A stretch of DNA of 43,898 bases from an uncultured Ruminococcus sp. GTDB taxonomy: Bacteria; Bacillota; Clostridia; Oscillospirales; Ruminococcaceae. A program made the translations under genes and the position numbers. Location: contig CANQWA010000024.1 of assembly GCA_947627445.1 (NCBI GenBank), forward strand, positions 1 through 43,898, given 5' to 3'. This document shows, piece after piece, positions 32,501 to 40,802 of this stretch (position 1 is the stretch's first letter; each line of letters opens with the position of its first letter). The notes beneath the pieces were generated by a model, which saw nothing but the letters and a program-made list of their open reading frames with translations, made no database searches and was not told the origin of the DNA.

Positions 32501-33301
32501 TCAATAGATATTTTTGCCGCTAAATATCTCAATCATTTCCCGACGCAGCCGATTGGTAATATCCAGACGAACCCGAGGATCCAGTTCATAGGCATCGGTC
32601 TTGAACAGATAGTTCTGAAGCTCCAGCTCTTTAATAAGCATACGGGTATGGAAAATGTTGGATTGATATACATTGACATCCACTGCGTCATAACGCAGCA
32701 GAATTTCCTCACTGATAAAATCCTGGATCGAGGTCATGTCATGATCCATATAGTATTTTTTACCAGTAATATCCCGTGTAAATCCCCGGACACGGTAGTC
32801 AATGGTAATGATATCCGAGTCAAAACTGCGAATCAGATAGTCCAGGGTATTCAGGGGAGAAATCTCGCCGCAGGTAGAAACATCAATATCCACACGAAAG
32901 GTTGTCACCTCATTGTCCGGATGACTTTCCGGAAATGTGTGTACGGTCACATGACTTTTGTCCAGATGGGCATGAACATCCCGCCTTGTAAAAAATTCAT
33001 TACCCTGATTGCAGGAAGCGTCCATATTTTCTGGCGGCACATGTCCCTCTGCGATCAGTACATTCACAGAAGCTCCTTGGGGATCGTAGTCCTGTTTGGA
33101 GATATTCAGCACCGTTGCACCAATCATTTCTGTGACATCACATAGAATATCGGTCAGCCGCCCGGAATTGTACTGTTCGTCAATATACCGGATATAATCC
33201 TGTTTTTCCCGTTCTGTCTTTGCAAAACAAACATCAAAAATATTAAAACTCAGTGTTTTTGTCAAATTATTGAATCCATACAAGGTCAGCTTATTCTCCA
33301 A
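32501..33301 (-). CDS. speD: S-adenosylmethionine decarboxylase proenzyme (E. coli type)
   Basis: 266 aa if it starts at the TTG at 33301 (AGGATAGGG upstream); a GTG at 33313 is the alternative. The length and N-terminus (NKLTLYGFNNLTKTLSFNIF) then match the ~264-aa E. coli class, rarer in Firmicutes than the ~130-aa class. The self-cleavage Lys-Ser pair that yields the pyruvoyl group is in AHLDKSHVTVHTFPESHP. ADIEVSTCG-like DIDVSTCGEISPLNTLDYLI and VTIDYRVRGFT-like blocks are conserved. It supplies decarboxylated SAM to SpeE. First gene of the operon behind promoter 33365-33393. Confidence 0.93.
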   Translation of the reverse strand: MENKLTLYGFNNLTKTLSFNIFDVCFAKTEREKQDYIRYIDEQYNSGRLTDILCDVTEMIGATVLNISKQDYDPQGASVNVLIAEGHVPPENMDASCNQGNEFFTRRDVHAHLDKSHVTVHTFPESHPDNEVTTFRVDIDVSTCGEISPLNTLDYLIRSFDSDIITIDYRVRGFTRDITGKKYYMDHDMTSIQDFISEEILLRYDAVDVNVYQSNIFHTRMLIKELELQNYLFKTDAYELDPRVRLDITNRLRREMIEIFSGKNIY

Positions 33302-33364
33302 CCCTATCCTCACATTCCTTCCCTTGCATCCGCCGACATTCGGCGGCACATATAGTCAAAGATT

Positions 33365-33393
33365 ATTGTACCATAAAAAGAAGAAAAATGCAA
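33365..33393 (-). promoter_or_regulatory. sigma-A promoter of the polyamine operon
   Basis: Minus strand TTGCAT (33393-33388), 17-bp spacer, TACAAT (33370-33365). The ~60-nt leader has a GC hairpin (33330-33336/33340-33346) just before the speD ribosome site. Confidence 0.8.
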
Positions 33394-33508
33394 TGGGTTT
33401 ACAAAATTTTTTCTCTGGATATGCAGTGTGACAAATCGATGTGAGACTGAAAAAACAAAAGGGGATAAAAAGTGATCCAAATCTGTTAAAATAAAGCCCC
33501 TACACGAT

Positions 33509-33543
33509 AGGCAATACCGCACAATCTTTGTGCGGTATTGCCT
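33509..33543. repeat. dispersed hairpin repeat, short copy
   Basis: Perfect 16-bp stem AGGCAATACCGCACAA (33509-33524) / 33528-33543, loop TCT. The arm CTTTGTGCGGTATTGCCT matches the copies at 36768 and 27833. It lies between metA and the speD promoter. Confidence 0.7.
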
Positions 33544-33769
33544 TTACTTTCAGCATCCGATCTTGACAAATTCCATACAAACTCATTGTTTTCGATGCCA
33601 TTGATACAGCAGCCAAAATTGATATTTACTGCTTGAACATGGATTGGTTTTCAGCGATCCATACGCATTTCGGGTAAAAACACCATTTGTAAATGGACAT
33701 CTACATGGATTATTTTTTCAGAAAAAAACAGTCCTTCTGTCAGGAGATATACGAATCCTCTTCAACCAA
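33544..33769. other. intergenic region downstream of metA
   Basis: 226 bp, AT-rich. A short plus-strand open stretch (FDAIDTAAKIDIYCLNMDWF, stop at ~33677) has no ribosome site and may be a gene relic. No terminator for metA with a T tract is clear. Confidence 0.25.
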
Positions 33770-34717
33770 TTATAACCCTGCTTCCCAATCCCAGTTATAG
33801 ATCTCCAAAGAAGACAGATCATAAGGTGTCAACTGATATACACAATGATTCAGCCAATTGGAAAACAACAGATTCGCACTGCACCCCCAACTAAAATGAG
33901 GCTCTTTTGTTGGATCGTCATCCGGGAAATAATCATAGGGAACACCGATATTTACGCCCTTTTCCTTATCCCGAAAATACTCTCCTTTCAAAGTATCCCG
34001 GTCGTACTCTGAATGTCCGGTAATAAAATACTGCCGCCCGTTGTTATTGGCAACAATATGCACTCCTGACATCTCTGATTCTGTCAGCACTTTCAGACGA
34101 GGCACTTTGTCAATGTCTTCTCGATGTACCCCGGCATGGCGGGAATGAGGCGCATGAAACACATCATTGAAGCCGCGGAGCAGCTGACAGCGGGGTTCCA
34201 GAACCTTCTGAGGAAACACACCGAACATTTTCTGAGGCAGATCATACTTAGGCACACCGAAGTGATAATATAGCCCGGCAAGGGCCGCCCAGCAGATATG
34301 CATGGTGGAAAAGACATGAGACTTTGTCCATTCCATGATCTTGCAGATCTCATCCCAGTAGTCCACATCCTCAAAATGCAAATGCTCCACCGGCGCACCG
34401 GTAATGATGCAGCCGTCATAATACTGGTCTTGAATCTCTTCAAAAGTTCGGTAAAAAGTCGCCAGATGGTTTTGAGAAGTGTTCCGGCTCACATGACTGG
34501 ATACATGGAGAAAATCTACATAAACCTGCAACGGCGTATTACTGAGCAGCCGCAAAAACTGACATTCTGTTTCGATCTTTTTCGGCATCAGATTCAACAC
34601 CAGCACACGCAACGGCCGGATATCCTGATGTGCCGCACGTTCGCCGTCCATGACAAAAATGTTTTCTTCCGCCAGAACCCGGTACGCCGGCAGATCCGGT
34701 GATATACAAATCGGCAA
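33770..34717 (-). CDS. metA: homoserine O-acetyltransferase (MetA family)
   Basis: 315 aa, TTG start with GGAGGGG 8 nt upstream. It activates homoserine for methionine synthesis. MetA signatures: VLVLNLMPKKIETECQFLRL, FLHVSSHVSRNTSQNHL, the active Cys in MHICWAALAGLYYHFGVP, and HSRHAGVHREDI and FITGHSEYDRDTL with the catalytic His and Glu. The residue after GAPV in ITGAPVEHLHFEDVDYW is Glu. In this family Glu at that position marks acetyl-CoA use, Gly succinyl-CoA, so the older name O-succinyltransferase is likely wrong here. It is 27 bp after rluB. Confidence 0.95.
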   Translation of the reverse strand: MPICISPDLPAYRVLAEENIFVMDGERAAHQDIRPLRVLVLNLMPKKIETECQFLRLLSNTPLQVYVDFLHVSSHVSRNTSQNHLATFYRTFEEIQDQYYDGCIITGAPVEHLHFEDVDYWDEICKIMEWTKSHVFSTMHICWAALAGLYYHFGVPKYDLPQKMFGVFPQKVLEPRCQLLRGFNDVFHAPHSRHAGVHREDIDKVPRLKVLTESEMSGVHIVANNNGRQYFITGHSEYDRDTLKGEYFRDKEKGVNIGVPYDYFPDDDPTKEPHFSWGCSANLLFSNWLNHCVYQLTPYDLSSLEIYNWDWEAGL

Positions 34718-34744
34718 AGCCTGTCCCCTCCTTTTAAAGATCCA

Positions 34745-35500
34745 TTATTTGCGTTTTGACAATGCAGCTGCATCTGTTTTTCCCACAGCATTACGCATAG
34801 CACGCAATTCCTCCGCCGTCAGGTCACGGTATGTACCAGGTTTCAGCATACCCAGCTTCAGCGGTCCGATGCTAATACGGCGAAGTCTGGCAACCTCCAG
34901 TCCTACTTGTTCACACATACGCCGAATCTGACGGTTTTTCCCCTCATGAATGGTTATCAGCAGCACCACTCTCCCCGGCTCTTTGGTCTTTACCACAACT
35001 GTAGCCGGCTGGGTCTTTTTTCCGTCCATCTCCATGCTGCCAGAAAGAGTGATAAGCTGTTCCTCAGTCACATCCGGACGAACTGTCACACGATACGTCT
35101 TGCTGATGTGACGGCTGGGGTGCATGATACCGTTGGCAAATTCTCCGTCATTTGTCAGCAGCAATAGTCCCTCGGAATCCTTGTCCAACCGACCTACCGG
35201 ATAGACACGTTCCTCCACATCTCCCAGAAGATCCATGACACAACGGCGATCCAATTCATCTGAGGTGGTCGTCACATAGCCCCGAGGCTTGTTCAGCATC
35301 AAATAACGATACTGCTTTTTCCGGGGCAGATAGATACGTTCGCCGCTGACGGTGATCATATCTGCCAATGTTGCCTTATCCCCCAGCTTCACCGAATGAC
35401 CATTTACCTTGATTTTTCCAGCAGAAATCAGTGCTTCCGCCTTTCGGCGGGAGCAGTATCCGGCATCTGCCAATAGTTTTTGTATTCTGATTTTTTCCAT
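34745..35500 (-). CDS. rluB: rRNA pseudouridine synthase, RsuA/RluB family
   Basis: 251 aa. N-terminal S4 RNA-binding domain (RIQKLLADAGYCSRRKAEAL), then the RsuA/RluB/E/F catalytic core: YLMLNKPRGYVTTTSD, YPVGRLDKDSEGLLLLTNDG with the catalytic Asp, and IHEGKNRQIRRMCEQVGLEV. It isomerises a uridine in 23S (or 16S) rRNA. CAGGAG precedes the ATG; the dacF stop codon is 3 bp upstream. Its place after scpB/dacF genes is conserved in Firmicutes. Confidence 0.95.
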   Translation of the reverse strand: MEKIRIQKLLADAGYCSRRKAEALISAGKIKVNGHSVKLGDKATLADMITVSGERIYLPRKKQYRYLMLNKPRGYVTTTSDELDRRCVMDLLGDVEERVYPVGRLDKDSEGLLLLTNDGEFANGIMHPSRHISKTYRVTVRPDVTEEQLITLSGSMEMDGKKTQPATVVVKTKEPGRVVLLITIHEGKNRQIRRMCEQVGLEVARLRRISIGPLKLGMLKPGTYRDLTAEELRAMRNAVGKTDAAALSKRK

Positions 35501-35503
35501 TTT

Positions 35504-36697
35504 TTACTCCTGTTGTTTCCACATTGCTTTTATTTTCTCTAAAAAACGTTCCAAAATGGATGCGTCTGTTTCATCTTCTGGCATCGCTTCCTGATATGCT
35601 ACATCTTCTGAGGCATATAAAGCACCGCTTAGCACCTGCCTGCCCTCTAGCCATGCTGACCACGTCCCCACCTGCTGCCCAGCTGTCACTGGCGCATAGA
35701 GGAAAGGCGCCGCTTCCAACCTGTACTGCAGCTCCGGCATTCGACCGTCTGTCACGCCAACTACCGGCATTTCTGTTCCCTGCACAGAAACTGCTTCCGT
35801 TTCTCCCCCTGTCACCGGAATCGTCCAGTTCCGGGGAAGCTCAGCAGAGACAGGTGTTACCTGCCGGAAACCGTAGTCATACAGCGTCAGATGATCCTGC
35901 CAGTCATTACGATCGAACAAGGTCACACAGATCAGCGTCACACCATCCCGGCAGCAAGCAGAAACCAGACAGCGCCCGGCTTCATCGGTAAAACCAGTCT
36001 TGACACCAATCACGGTCTCATCCATAGTCAGCAGCTTATTGGAATTGGTCAGCCACCGGTCATAAGGCGGATTGCCAAAGCTGATCTGTGCTTTAGACTG
36101 GCTGCAAATCTCACGAAAAGTCTCATTTTGCAAGGCTTTTGCCGTCAAAAGCGCCATATCATATGCCGTGGAATAATGATTCTCATCGTGCAGGCCAGAC
36201 GGCGTGACAAAATGGGTCTGTGTCATACCAAGCTCTGCGGCACGGGCATTCATCATATCTGCAAATTTTTCATAGCTCCCGGCAATTTTCACCGCAGCCG
36301 CACCGGCTGCATCATTTCCCGAGGGAAGCAGCATCCCATAACACAGTGCTCGCTTTGTGACGATATCACCATCCACCAGCCCCATAGAAGAGCCTTCCAC
36401 ATGGATCGCATCGGAATTCACCACAAACTCCGTGTCCAAGTCACCGCTTTCCAGACAGAGCAATGCTGACATGATCTTTGTCGTGCTTGCCATGGGCCGC
36501 TCCTCATAGGCGTTTTGCTCGTAGAGGATCTTCCCAGTGACCGCCTCCATCAGAATGCAGGCTTTGGCAGAAGTCGAAACCGCTTCCGCATGATACGTCC
36601 CCAGCAGCAGCCATCCTGCTGTCAGCCAAACTGTCCCAGCAGCACAGAGAATCCGGCGCAGCTTATCCGATATGGTTCTGATTCTTTGCAACATCAT
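35504..36697 (-). CDS. dacF: D-alanyl-D-alanine carboxypeptidase (S11, DacF/PBP5 type)
   Basis: 397 aa from tandem ATGs at 36697/36694, with AAGGGG upstream. Signal peptide (~10-40, ending AEAV). Motifs of penicillin-binding S11 enzymes: SxxK in MASTTKIMSALL, SxN in LLPSGNDAAGAAA, KTG in IGVKTGFTDEAGR. A C-terminal beta domain follows. It trims the peptide stem of peptidoglycan outside the membrane; in Bacillus DacF acts in sporulation. The ribosome site is inside a 15-bp hairpin (36703-36738). Confidence 0.95.
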   Translation of the reverse strand: MMLQRIRTISDKLRRILCAAGTVWLTAGWLLLGTYHAEAVSTSAKACILMEAVTGKILYEQNAYEERPMASTTKIMSALLCLESGDLDTEFVVNSDAIHVEGSSMGLVDGDIVTKRALCYGMLLPSGNDAAGAAAVKIAGSYEKFADMMNARAAELGMTQTHFVTPSGLHDENHYSTAYDMALLTAKALQNETFREICSQSKAQISFGNPPYDRWLTNSNKLLTMDETVIGVKTGFTDEAGRCLVSACCRDGVTLICVTLFDRNDWQDHLTLYDYGFRQVTPVSAELPRNWTIPVTGGETEAVSVQGTEMPVVGVTDGRMPELQYRLEAAPFLYAPVTAGQQVGTWSAWLEGRQVLSGALYASEDVAYQEAMPEDETDASILERFLEKIKAMWKQQE

Positions 36698-36702
36698 TTT
36701 GT

Positions 36703-36738
36703 CCCCTTGCATAGATTTGTACCAATCTATGCAAGGGG
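36703..36738 (-). promoter_or_regulatory. hairpin enclosing the dacF ribosome binding site
   Basis: Perfect 15-bp inverted repeat, CCCCTTGCATAGATT (36703-36717) / 36724-36738, loop 6 nt. On the mRNA the 3' arm ends GCAAGGGG and is followed by ACAAA and the ATG, so the Shine-Dalgarno sequence is fully paired. No T tract follows, so it is not a normal terminator. Confidence 0.65.
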
Positions 36739-36767
36739 GCAATTGATTAGAACAGCAGAACCAGTTC

Positions 36768-36816
36768 AGGCAACACCGTGCAAAGCCGATAGGCACTCTT
36801 TGTGCGGTGTTGCCTT
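36768..36816. repeat. dispersed hairpin repeat, full copy
   Basis: AGGCAACACCG at the left and CGGTGTTGCCTT at the right form the outer stem, enclosing CAAAGCCGATAGGCACTCTTTGTG-type sequence. It is an inverted relative of 27833-27886 and shares an arm with 33509-33543. Confidence 0.65.
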
Positions 36817-36934
36817 CACATAGAAACGATGCATGGATTTTCCAGTTATATTTTAGTAAAGGCAAGATTTTTTGTTGCGATTCCAGGCAAAGTCTACCGA
36901 AGGGACATACGCAGCTTTCTATGCGGACAGGTTT

Positions 36935-37360
36935 TTATTCTTCAGAAGCCTCAGCCGCATCACTGTCCGTCTTTTCTTCCTTGTCCTTCTTGTTCTTTTT
37001 CACAATACTGCCGATGCGGTCTACCACCTCTGGCACAGAACGGATGGCACTGCCGATCACATCATTGCCGTCATCCATCTGAAGCAGGCGAACACTGTCA
37101 CCCTGTACCACCAAAAATGCCACCGGCTGAATGGAAACACCTGCACCTGCACCGCCGCCGAAAAGATCCTTGGGGTTGGACTTTGCCGGCAAGTCTGATC
37201 CGCCGGATGCAAAGCCGTAGGATACTTTAGACACGGGAATCACGGTGATCTGAGGCGAAGCCACAATGGGATCACCGATGATCGTCTGTACGTCTACCAT
37301 TTCCCGGATTTTTTCCATGGTAACACCCATGAGTCCCTGAATTTGATGTTTTTCCTCCAT
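36935..37360 (-). CDS. gerW: sporulation protein GerW/YtfJ
   Basis: 141 aa from the ATG at 37360, with GGAGGT 7 nt upstream. GerW family blocks: IQGLMGVTMEKIREMVDVQT, IIGDPIVASPQITVIPVSKV, GFASGGSD and FGGGAGAGVSIQPVAFLVV. The C-terminus is a charged Lys/Glu tail. In Bacillus it is a forespore-made germination protein. It lies in the conserved scpA-scpB-ytfI-ytfJ order, 56 bp after the DUF2953 gene, which supports a spore-forming host. Confidence 0.95.
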   Translation of the reverse strand: MEEKHQIQGLMGVTMEKIREMVDVQTIIGDPIVASPQITVIPVSKVSYGFASGGSDLPAKSNPKDLFGGGAGAGVSIQPVAFLVVQGDSVRLLQMDDGNDVIGSAIRSVPEVVDRIGSIVKKNKKDKEEKTDSDAAEASEE

Positions 37361-37416
37361 TTGTATGACCTCCATCATTCTACAGCCGCTTTTCGGCTGA
37401 TATTTACTTCTCGATT

Positions 37417-38094
37417 TTAGATTTTACGGGATTTTTTATGACACCCCTGCTGCTTTTCCCGTATCACACGGCGGAGATATTTCCACAGAAACACCCCTAT
37501 CAGGGTAAACGCTGCTGCCACGGCTGACAGAGGACAAAACCGCAGAACGCCCCGCAGAACATAACGATTTTTCTCCTGTCCGAATGCGCACTGAACCGTT
37601 ACTTGTTCCAACTGCATCCGCATGGTACTCTGTAAGAATGTTAGTGCAGGGTATAATACCGCACAGACCGCACCGTATGCCACAGCACACTGGCTGGCAT
37701 CAAACTTGCCCACCTGTATGCCGATCACCAGCCGACGGAAGGAAAAGCCCTTCCATATCATCCGCAAAGGCTTAGGCAAAGAGGACAGCAGATCGAATCC
37801 CATATGGAAATAGCGCTGGAATTTCTCCAGCTTGGATTCTTCTTTGCCATCCTTTTCCTTCTCTTCCGGTTTTTTTTTCTGTTTTTTAGGCTTGTCTGCT
37901 TTTGGCTTCTTTTTGCGGGAGCTATCACGGATCTTTCCAGCTTTTTCGCTGGAAAGCACGGTAATTCCCAGCCATGACAGACGATAAAACCGGTGCTGCC
38001 GAACATCATCATAATCAAACTGAAACGCCAGCGGTGTCAGCAGCACTGCCAGGATCAGTAACAGCAGCCCAATCACGATCAGCCAGCCAATCAT
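37417..38094 (-). CDS. DUF2953 membrane protein (YtfI-like)
   Basis: 225 aa from the ATG at 38094, with GGAGGAAAC upstream. One N-terminal membrane helix (MIGWLIVIGLLLLILAVLLT), a DUF2953 beta region, a long Lys/Glu linker (~70-105: KKKPKADKPKKQKKKPEEKE), then GYGAVCAVL-like helices and a possible C-terminal helix. Function unknown; it regularly accompanies gerW/ytfJ, suggesting a sporulation role. 19 bp after scpB. Confidence 0.85.
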   Translation of the reverse strand: MIGWLIVIGLLLLILAVLLTPLAFQFDYDDVRQHRFYRLSWLGITVLSSEKAGKIRDSSRKKKPKADKPKKQKKKPEEKEKDGKEESKLEKFQRYFHMGFDLLSSLPKPLRMIWKGFSFRRLVIGIQVGKFDASQCAVAYGAVCAVLYPALTFLQSTMRMQLEQVTVQCAFGQEKNRYVLRGVLRFCPLSAVAAAFTLIGVFLWKYLRRVIREKQQGCHKKSRKI

Positions 38095-38113
38095 AGGGCA
38101 GTTTCCTCCTCTG

Positions 38114-38722
38114 TCATTCCTGCTGCGACTCCTCTGTGTCTGCTGCATCCGACAAAGCTGCTTCCGCTTCCGATACAGAAGTGGGTAGCGGCGGCAGATC
38201 ATCTAAGGAGCTTAGCCCAAAGCAGCGCAAAAAATGCGGGGTTGTCACATAGGCAATGGGTCTGCCGGGAACGTCCAGCCGTCCAGCTTCTGCCAGAAGC
38301 TCCTTTTCCACCAGGGTATTCACCACAGAACTACTGTCCACACCCCGGACATGCTCCACAAAGCTCTTGCTCACTGGCTGGTTATATGCCACAATAGTCA
38401 GCACCTCCATGGCAGCCGAAGAAAGAGGCGCTGCCTTTTTGGTTTCCATGGCACGTTGGATGATTGGTGCATATTCCGGCTGTGTACACATCTGCCAGCA
38501 GTCCCCGAATTGACGTATGCTGACAGCACTTCCCTGTTCCGCATACCGTCTTGCCAGCTGCTGCAATGCCGCTGTCACCTGGGATTCCTCTGCCTCACAT
38601 GCCTGCGCCATCCGCCGTAAGGAAACGGGTTCACCGCATGCAAACAGCACCGCCTCCACTGCGGCACAAAGCGAATGATTTCTGTTTTCTTCCATTATCA
38701 TACCCCGATTTCTGTCAATCAT
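38114..38722 (-). CDS. scpB: segregation and condensation protein B
   Basis: 202 aa. Two winged-helix domains: AAVEAVLFACGEPVSLRRMA and SSAAMEVLTIVAYNQPVSKS, then RGVDSSSVVNTLVEKELLAE and GRPIAYVTTPHFLRCFGL. It partners ScpA and Smc in chromosome condensation. The first ATG overlaps the scpA stop codon (ATGA); internal ATGs at 38701 and 38695 are alternatives with GGGGTATG upstream. Acidic Ala/Ser tail. Confidence 0.95.
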   Translation of the reverse strand: MIDRNRGMIMEENRNHSLCAAVEAVLFACGEPVSLRRMAQACEAEESQVTAALQQLARRYAEQGSAVSIRQFGDCWQMCTQPEYAPIIQRAMETKKAAPLSSAAMEVLTIVAYNQPVSKSFVEHVRGVDSSSVVNTLVEKELLAEAGRLDVPGRPIAYVTTPHFLRCFGLSSLDDLPPLPTSVSEAEAALSDAADTEESQQE

Positions 38723-39480
38723 TCTGCGGTGACTTTTTCCTGAATCTTTTTGCGGTCTGATTTTTTCGTCCGAGTCACCCGATCGATGCGGCGGTAAAGA
38801 TATGTGCCGTCATCGCTGATACCGATTCTGCCGTGCTTTGTCAGTTCCAATACCGCCAGAAACAATGCCACACGAGCAGAACGCTCTCGGACATCGGCAT
38901 AGATCTCACCAAAATACACATGTTCACTATGATACACCCGACGCATCACATAGACCACTTTAGACATCACAGAAACCACCGGGCGATTGACAACACGCTG
39001 CAATCGCTCTTTTACGTGGGTCTGAGGGGAAAACCGTTTTTGCCCCATGGATTGCCATGTATCCGGCAGAACCGAAGGCAGATGTGTCAATCCATATGCC
39101 TGAGAAATGGAAATTTTCATGGGTTGGCGTACAAAAATCTGTCCGCCTATAAAGCTCTTTACCAGCGCCTGTGCTGCCTGCTTACAAAGGGCATATTCGA
39201 TCAGTGCGCCCTGTAACGCCTGCTTTTCCTTCTGGGCTTCTTCAGGATGAGGAAGAAGAGATGCCGTCTTAATGTAAATCAGACGAGCTGCCATTTCCAA
39301 AAATTCCCCGGCAAGCTCCAGATCCTGTTCCCGGCACTGCTCCAGGTATGCCATATATTGCTCCAGCAGGCTGGAGATTTCGATATCATAGATATTCAGT
39401 TTGTGCTTGGAAATTAGGCTCAGGAGCAGATCCATGGGACCTTCAAAGACATCCAGCTTAAATGAAACCTTCTGCATCAT
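38719..39480 (-). CDS. scpA: segregation and condensation protein A
   Basis: 253 aa. Kleisin of the Smc-ScpAB complex: FKLDVFEGPMDLLLSLISKH at the N-terminus binds Smc, and ELAGEFLEMAARLIYIKTAS with LLPHPEE is the conserved central block; a winged helix ends the protein (LFLAVLELTKHGRIGISDDG). Its ATG overlaps the protease stop (TAATG), with tandem ATGs. Coupled to scpB. Confidence 0.96.
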   Translation of the reverse strand: MMQKVSFKLDVFEGPMDLLLSLISKHKLNIYDIEISSLLEQYMAYLEQCREQDLELAGEFLEMAARLIYIKTASLLPHPEEAQKEKQALQGALIEYALCKQAAQALVKSFIGGQIFVRQPMKISISQAYGLTHLPSVLPDTWQSMGQKRFSPQTHVKERLQRVVNRPVVSVMSKVVYVMRRVYHSEHVYFGEIYADVRERSARVALFLAVLELTKHGRIGISDDGTYLYRRIDRVTRTKKSDRKKIQEKVTAE

Positions 39481-40160
39481 TATGATAAGGCCATCTGAAC
39501 CAGATCACCGATCCAATTGGTTCCCCAAGCAAACAGCAGATAAAGTTTTCCGGCAAGCCAAGAAAGCGGCGTGGAAAGAACGGATGTGAGAATCAGCACC
39601 CACAGGATAATGTTCAGGATTTGTTGATTGCGCATCATCCATGTGCTCTGCTTGTAGGGCAGCAGGCACATCAGCACCTTTGAGCCGTCCAGAGGTGGAA
39701 TCGGGATCAGATTAAACAGTGCCAGACCGATATTGACGCTGACAAATGCCTGTAACAGATAAAAAAACGCCAGAAGCACGGCATTTCCCGAAGCGTTCAG
39801 AAAAGGCAGAACGACTTGCAGCAGGATCATGCCAAACAGGGCTGCCAGGAGATTGGAAACCGGTCCAGCCAGAGAAACCCAGATGACACTTCTGCGAGGA
39901 TTTCGCATCCGTGCCGGATTGATGGGCACAGGCTTTGCCCAGCCGAAACCACACAGGATCAGCAGCACTGCGCCGATGGGGGCGATATGAGCGATGGGAT
40001 TGACTGTCAGACGGCCGCTTTCCTCCGCCGTGTCATCTCCACAGCGTTTTGCCATCCAGCCGTGTGCAAATTCGTGCAGAGGCAGTATCAGCAGAACAAT
40101 AGCAACTCGTGCAAGAATGGTGTATAAATTCAGATTCCGAAAATGATTCAATAGGCTCAT
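39480..40160 (-). CDS. site-2 protease-like membrane metalloprotease (M50)
   Basis: 226 aa from the ATG at 40160, with GAGAGGAAAG upstream. Zinc motif HEFAH in LPLHEFAHGWMAKRCGD within the first membrane segment, SLAGPVSNLLAALFG, and the second motif NLIPIPPLDGSKVLM (NPxPxxPLDG type). About five membrane helices. Short M50B peptidases like this conservedly precede scpA. The substrate is unknown. First gene of the minus-strand run, behind promoter 40196-40224. Confidence 0.93.
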   Translation of the reverse strand: MSLLNHFRNLNLYTILARVAIVLLILPLHEFAHGWMAKRCGDDTAEESGRLTVNPIAHIAPIGAVLLILCGFGWAKPVPINPARMRNPRRSVIWVSLAGPVSNLLAALFGMILLQVVLPFLNASGNAVLLAFFYLLQAFVSVNIGLALFNLIPIPPLDGSKVLMCLLPYKQSTWMMRNQQILNIILWVLILTSVLSTPLSWLAGKLYLLFAWGTNWIGDLVQMALS

Positions 40161-40195
40161 GCGTTCTTTCCTCTCTGTCAAAAGTAATCTATACT

Positions 40196-40224
40196 ATTAT
40201 ACATGATTCCATCGAAAATTTCAA
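40196..40224 (-). promoter_or_regulatory. sigma-A promoter of the M50-scpAB run
   Basis: Minus strand TTGAAA (40224-40219), 17-bp spacer, TATAAT (40201-40196), 36 bp before the protease start. The remaining divergent region to 40417 is AT-rich and shows no gene. Confidence 0.82.
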
Positions 40225-40417
40225 GCTTTTTTTTCATGCAACTGGTTTTTTTCTCGTTTCTTCCATATTTTAAAAGTTCCGCTGGATTTCCTGAAGAATA
40301 GATACATAATAGTTGAAAATATTTGTCATCATAAATCGTATATGTATCATATATCAAAATAAAAAAATAAAGTTTCATTCTCTCAAAAAAAATAATCGAA
40401 AGAATCCAAGAAAACCC

Positions 40418-40446
40418 TTGCATTTTTCGATGAAATCTGATAGAAT
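40418..40446 (+). promoter_or_regulatory. sigma-A promoter of rpmB
   Basis: TTGCAT (40418-40423), 17-bp spacer, TAGAAT (40441-40446). The ~105-nt leader contains the palindrome CTATCCGGATAG (40477-40488). Confidence 0.8.
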
Positions 40447-40556
40447 AGATATGTTAGTTTCTAACCTGTAAAGATCCTATCCGGATAGATATACATGATA
40501 ACAAGTTCCGGATCAGCAGCTTGGAAGCAGACTCATTATTAAGGAGGTGCGGTAGA

Positions 40557-40742
40557 ATGGCTAAATGTGAAATTTGCGGAAAGGGTGTTTCCTTCGGTAT
40601 CAAGGTTTCTCACTCCCACAGACGTTCAAACAGAACATGGAAGCCGAACGTAAAGCGTGTAAAGGCGATTGTGAAAGGCACTCCCTGCCATCTGTACGTT
40701 TGCTCCAGATGTCTGCGCTCCGGCAAAGTAGAGCGTGCATAA
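40557..40742 (+). CDS. rpmB: ribosomal protein bL28
   Basis: 61 aa from the ATG after AAGGAGGTGCGGTAGA. MAKCEICGKGVSFGIKVSHS and RRSNRTWKPNVKRVK are the L28 signature. It keeps both cysteine pairs (CEIC, CSRC), so it is the zinc-binding C+ form. Large-subunit protein. Monocistronic with its own promoter and terminator. Confidence 0.97.
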   Translation: MAKCEICGKGVSFGIKVSHSHRRSNRTWKPNVKRVKAIVKGTPCHLYVCSRCLRSGKVERA

Positions 40743-40769
40743 TTCCCGTTCCGAAAAAACAGGAAAATC

Positions 40770-40802
40770 ACCGGATTCAGCATTGGCTGGATTCGGTTTT
40801 TT
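40770..40802 (+). terminator. terminator of rpmB
   Basis: ACCGGATTCAGC (40770-40781) pairs fully with GCTGGATTCGGT (40786-40797), counting two G-U pairs, with a 4-nt loop and a T tract to 40802. Confidence 0.9.
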
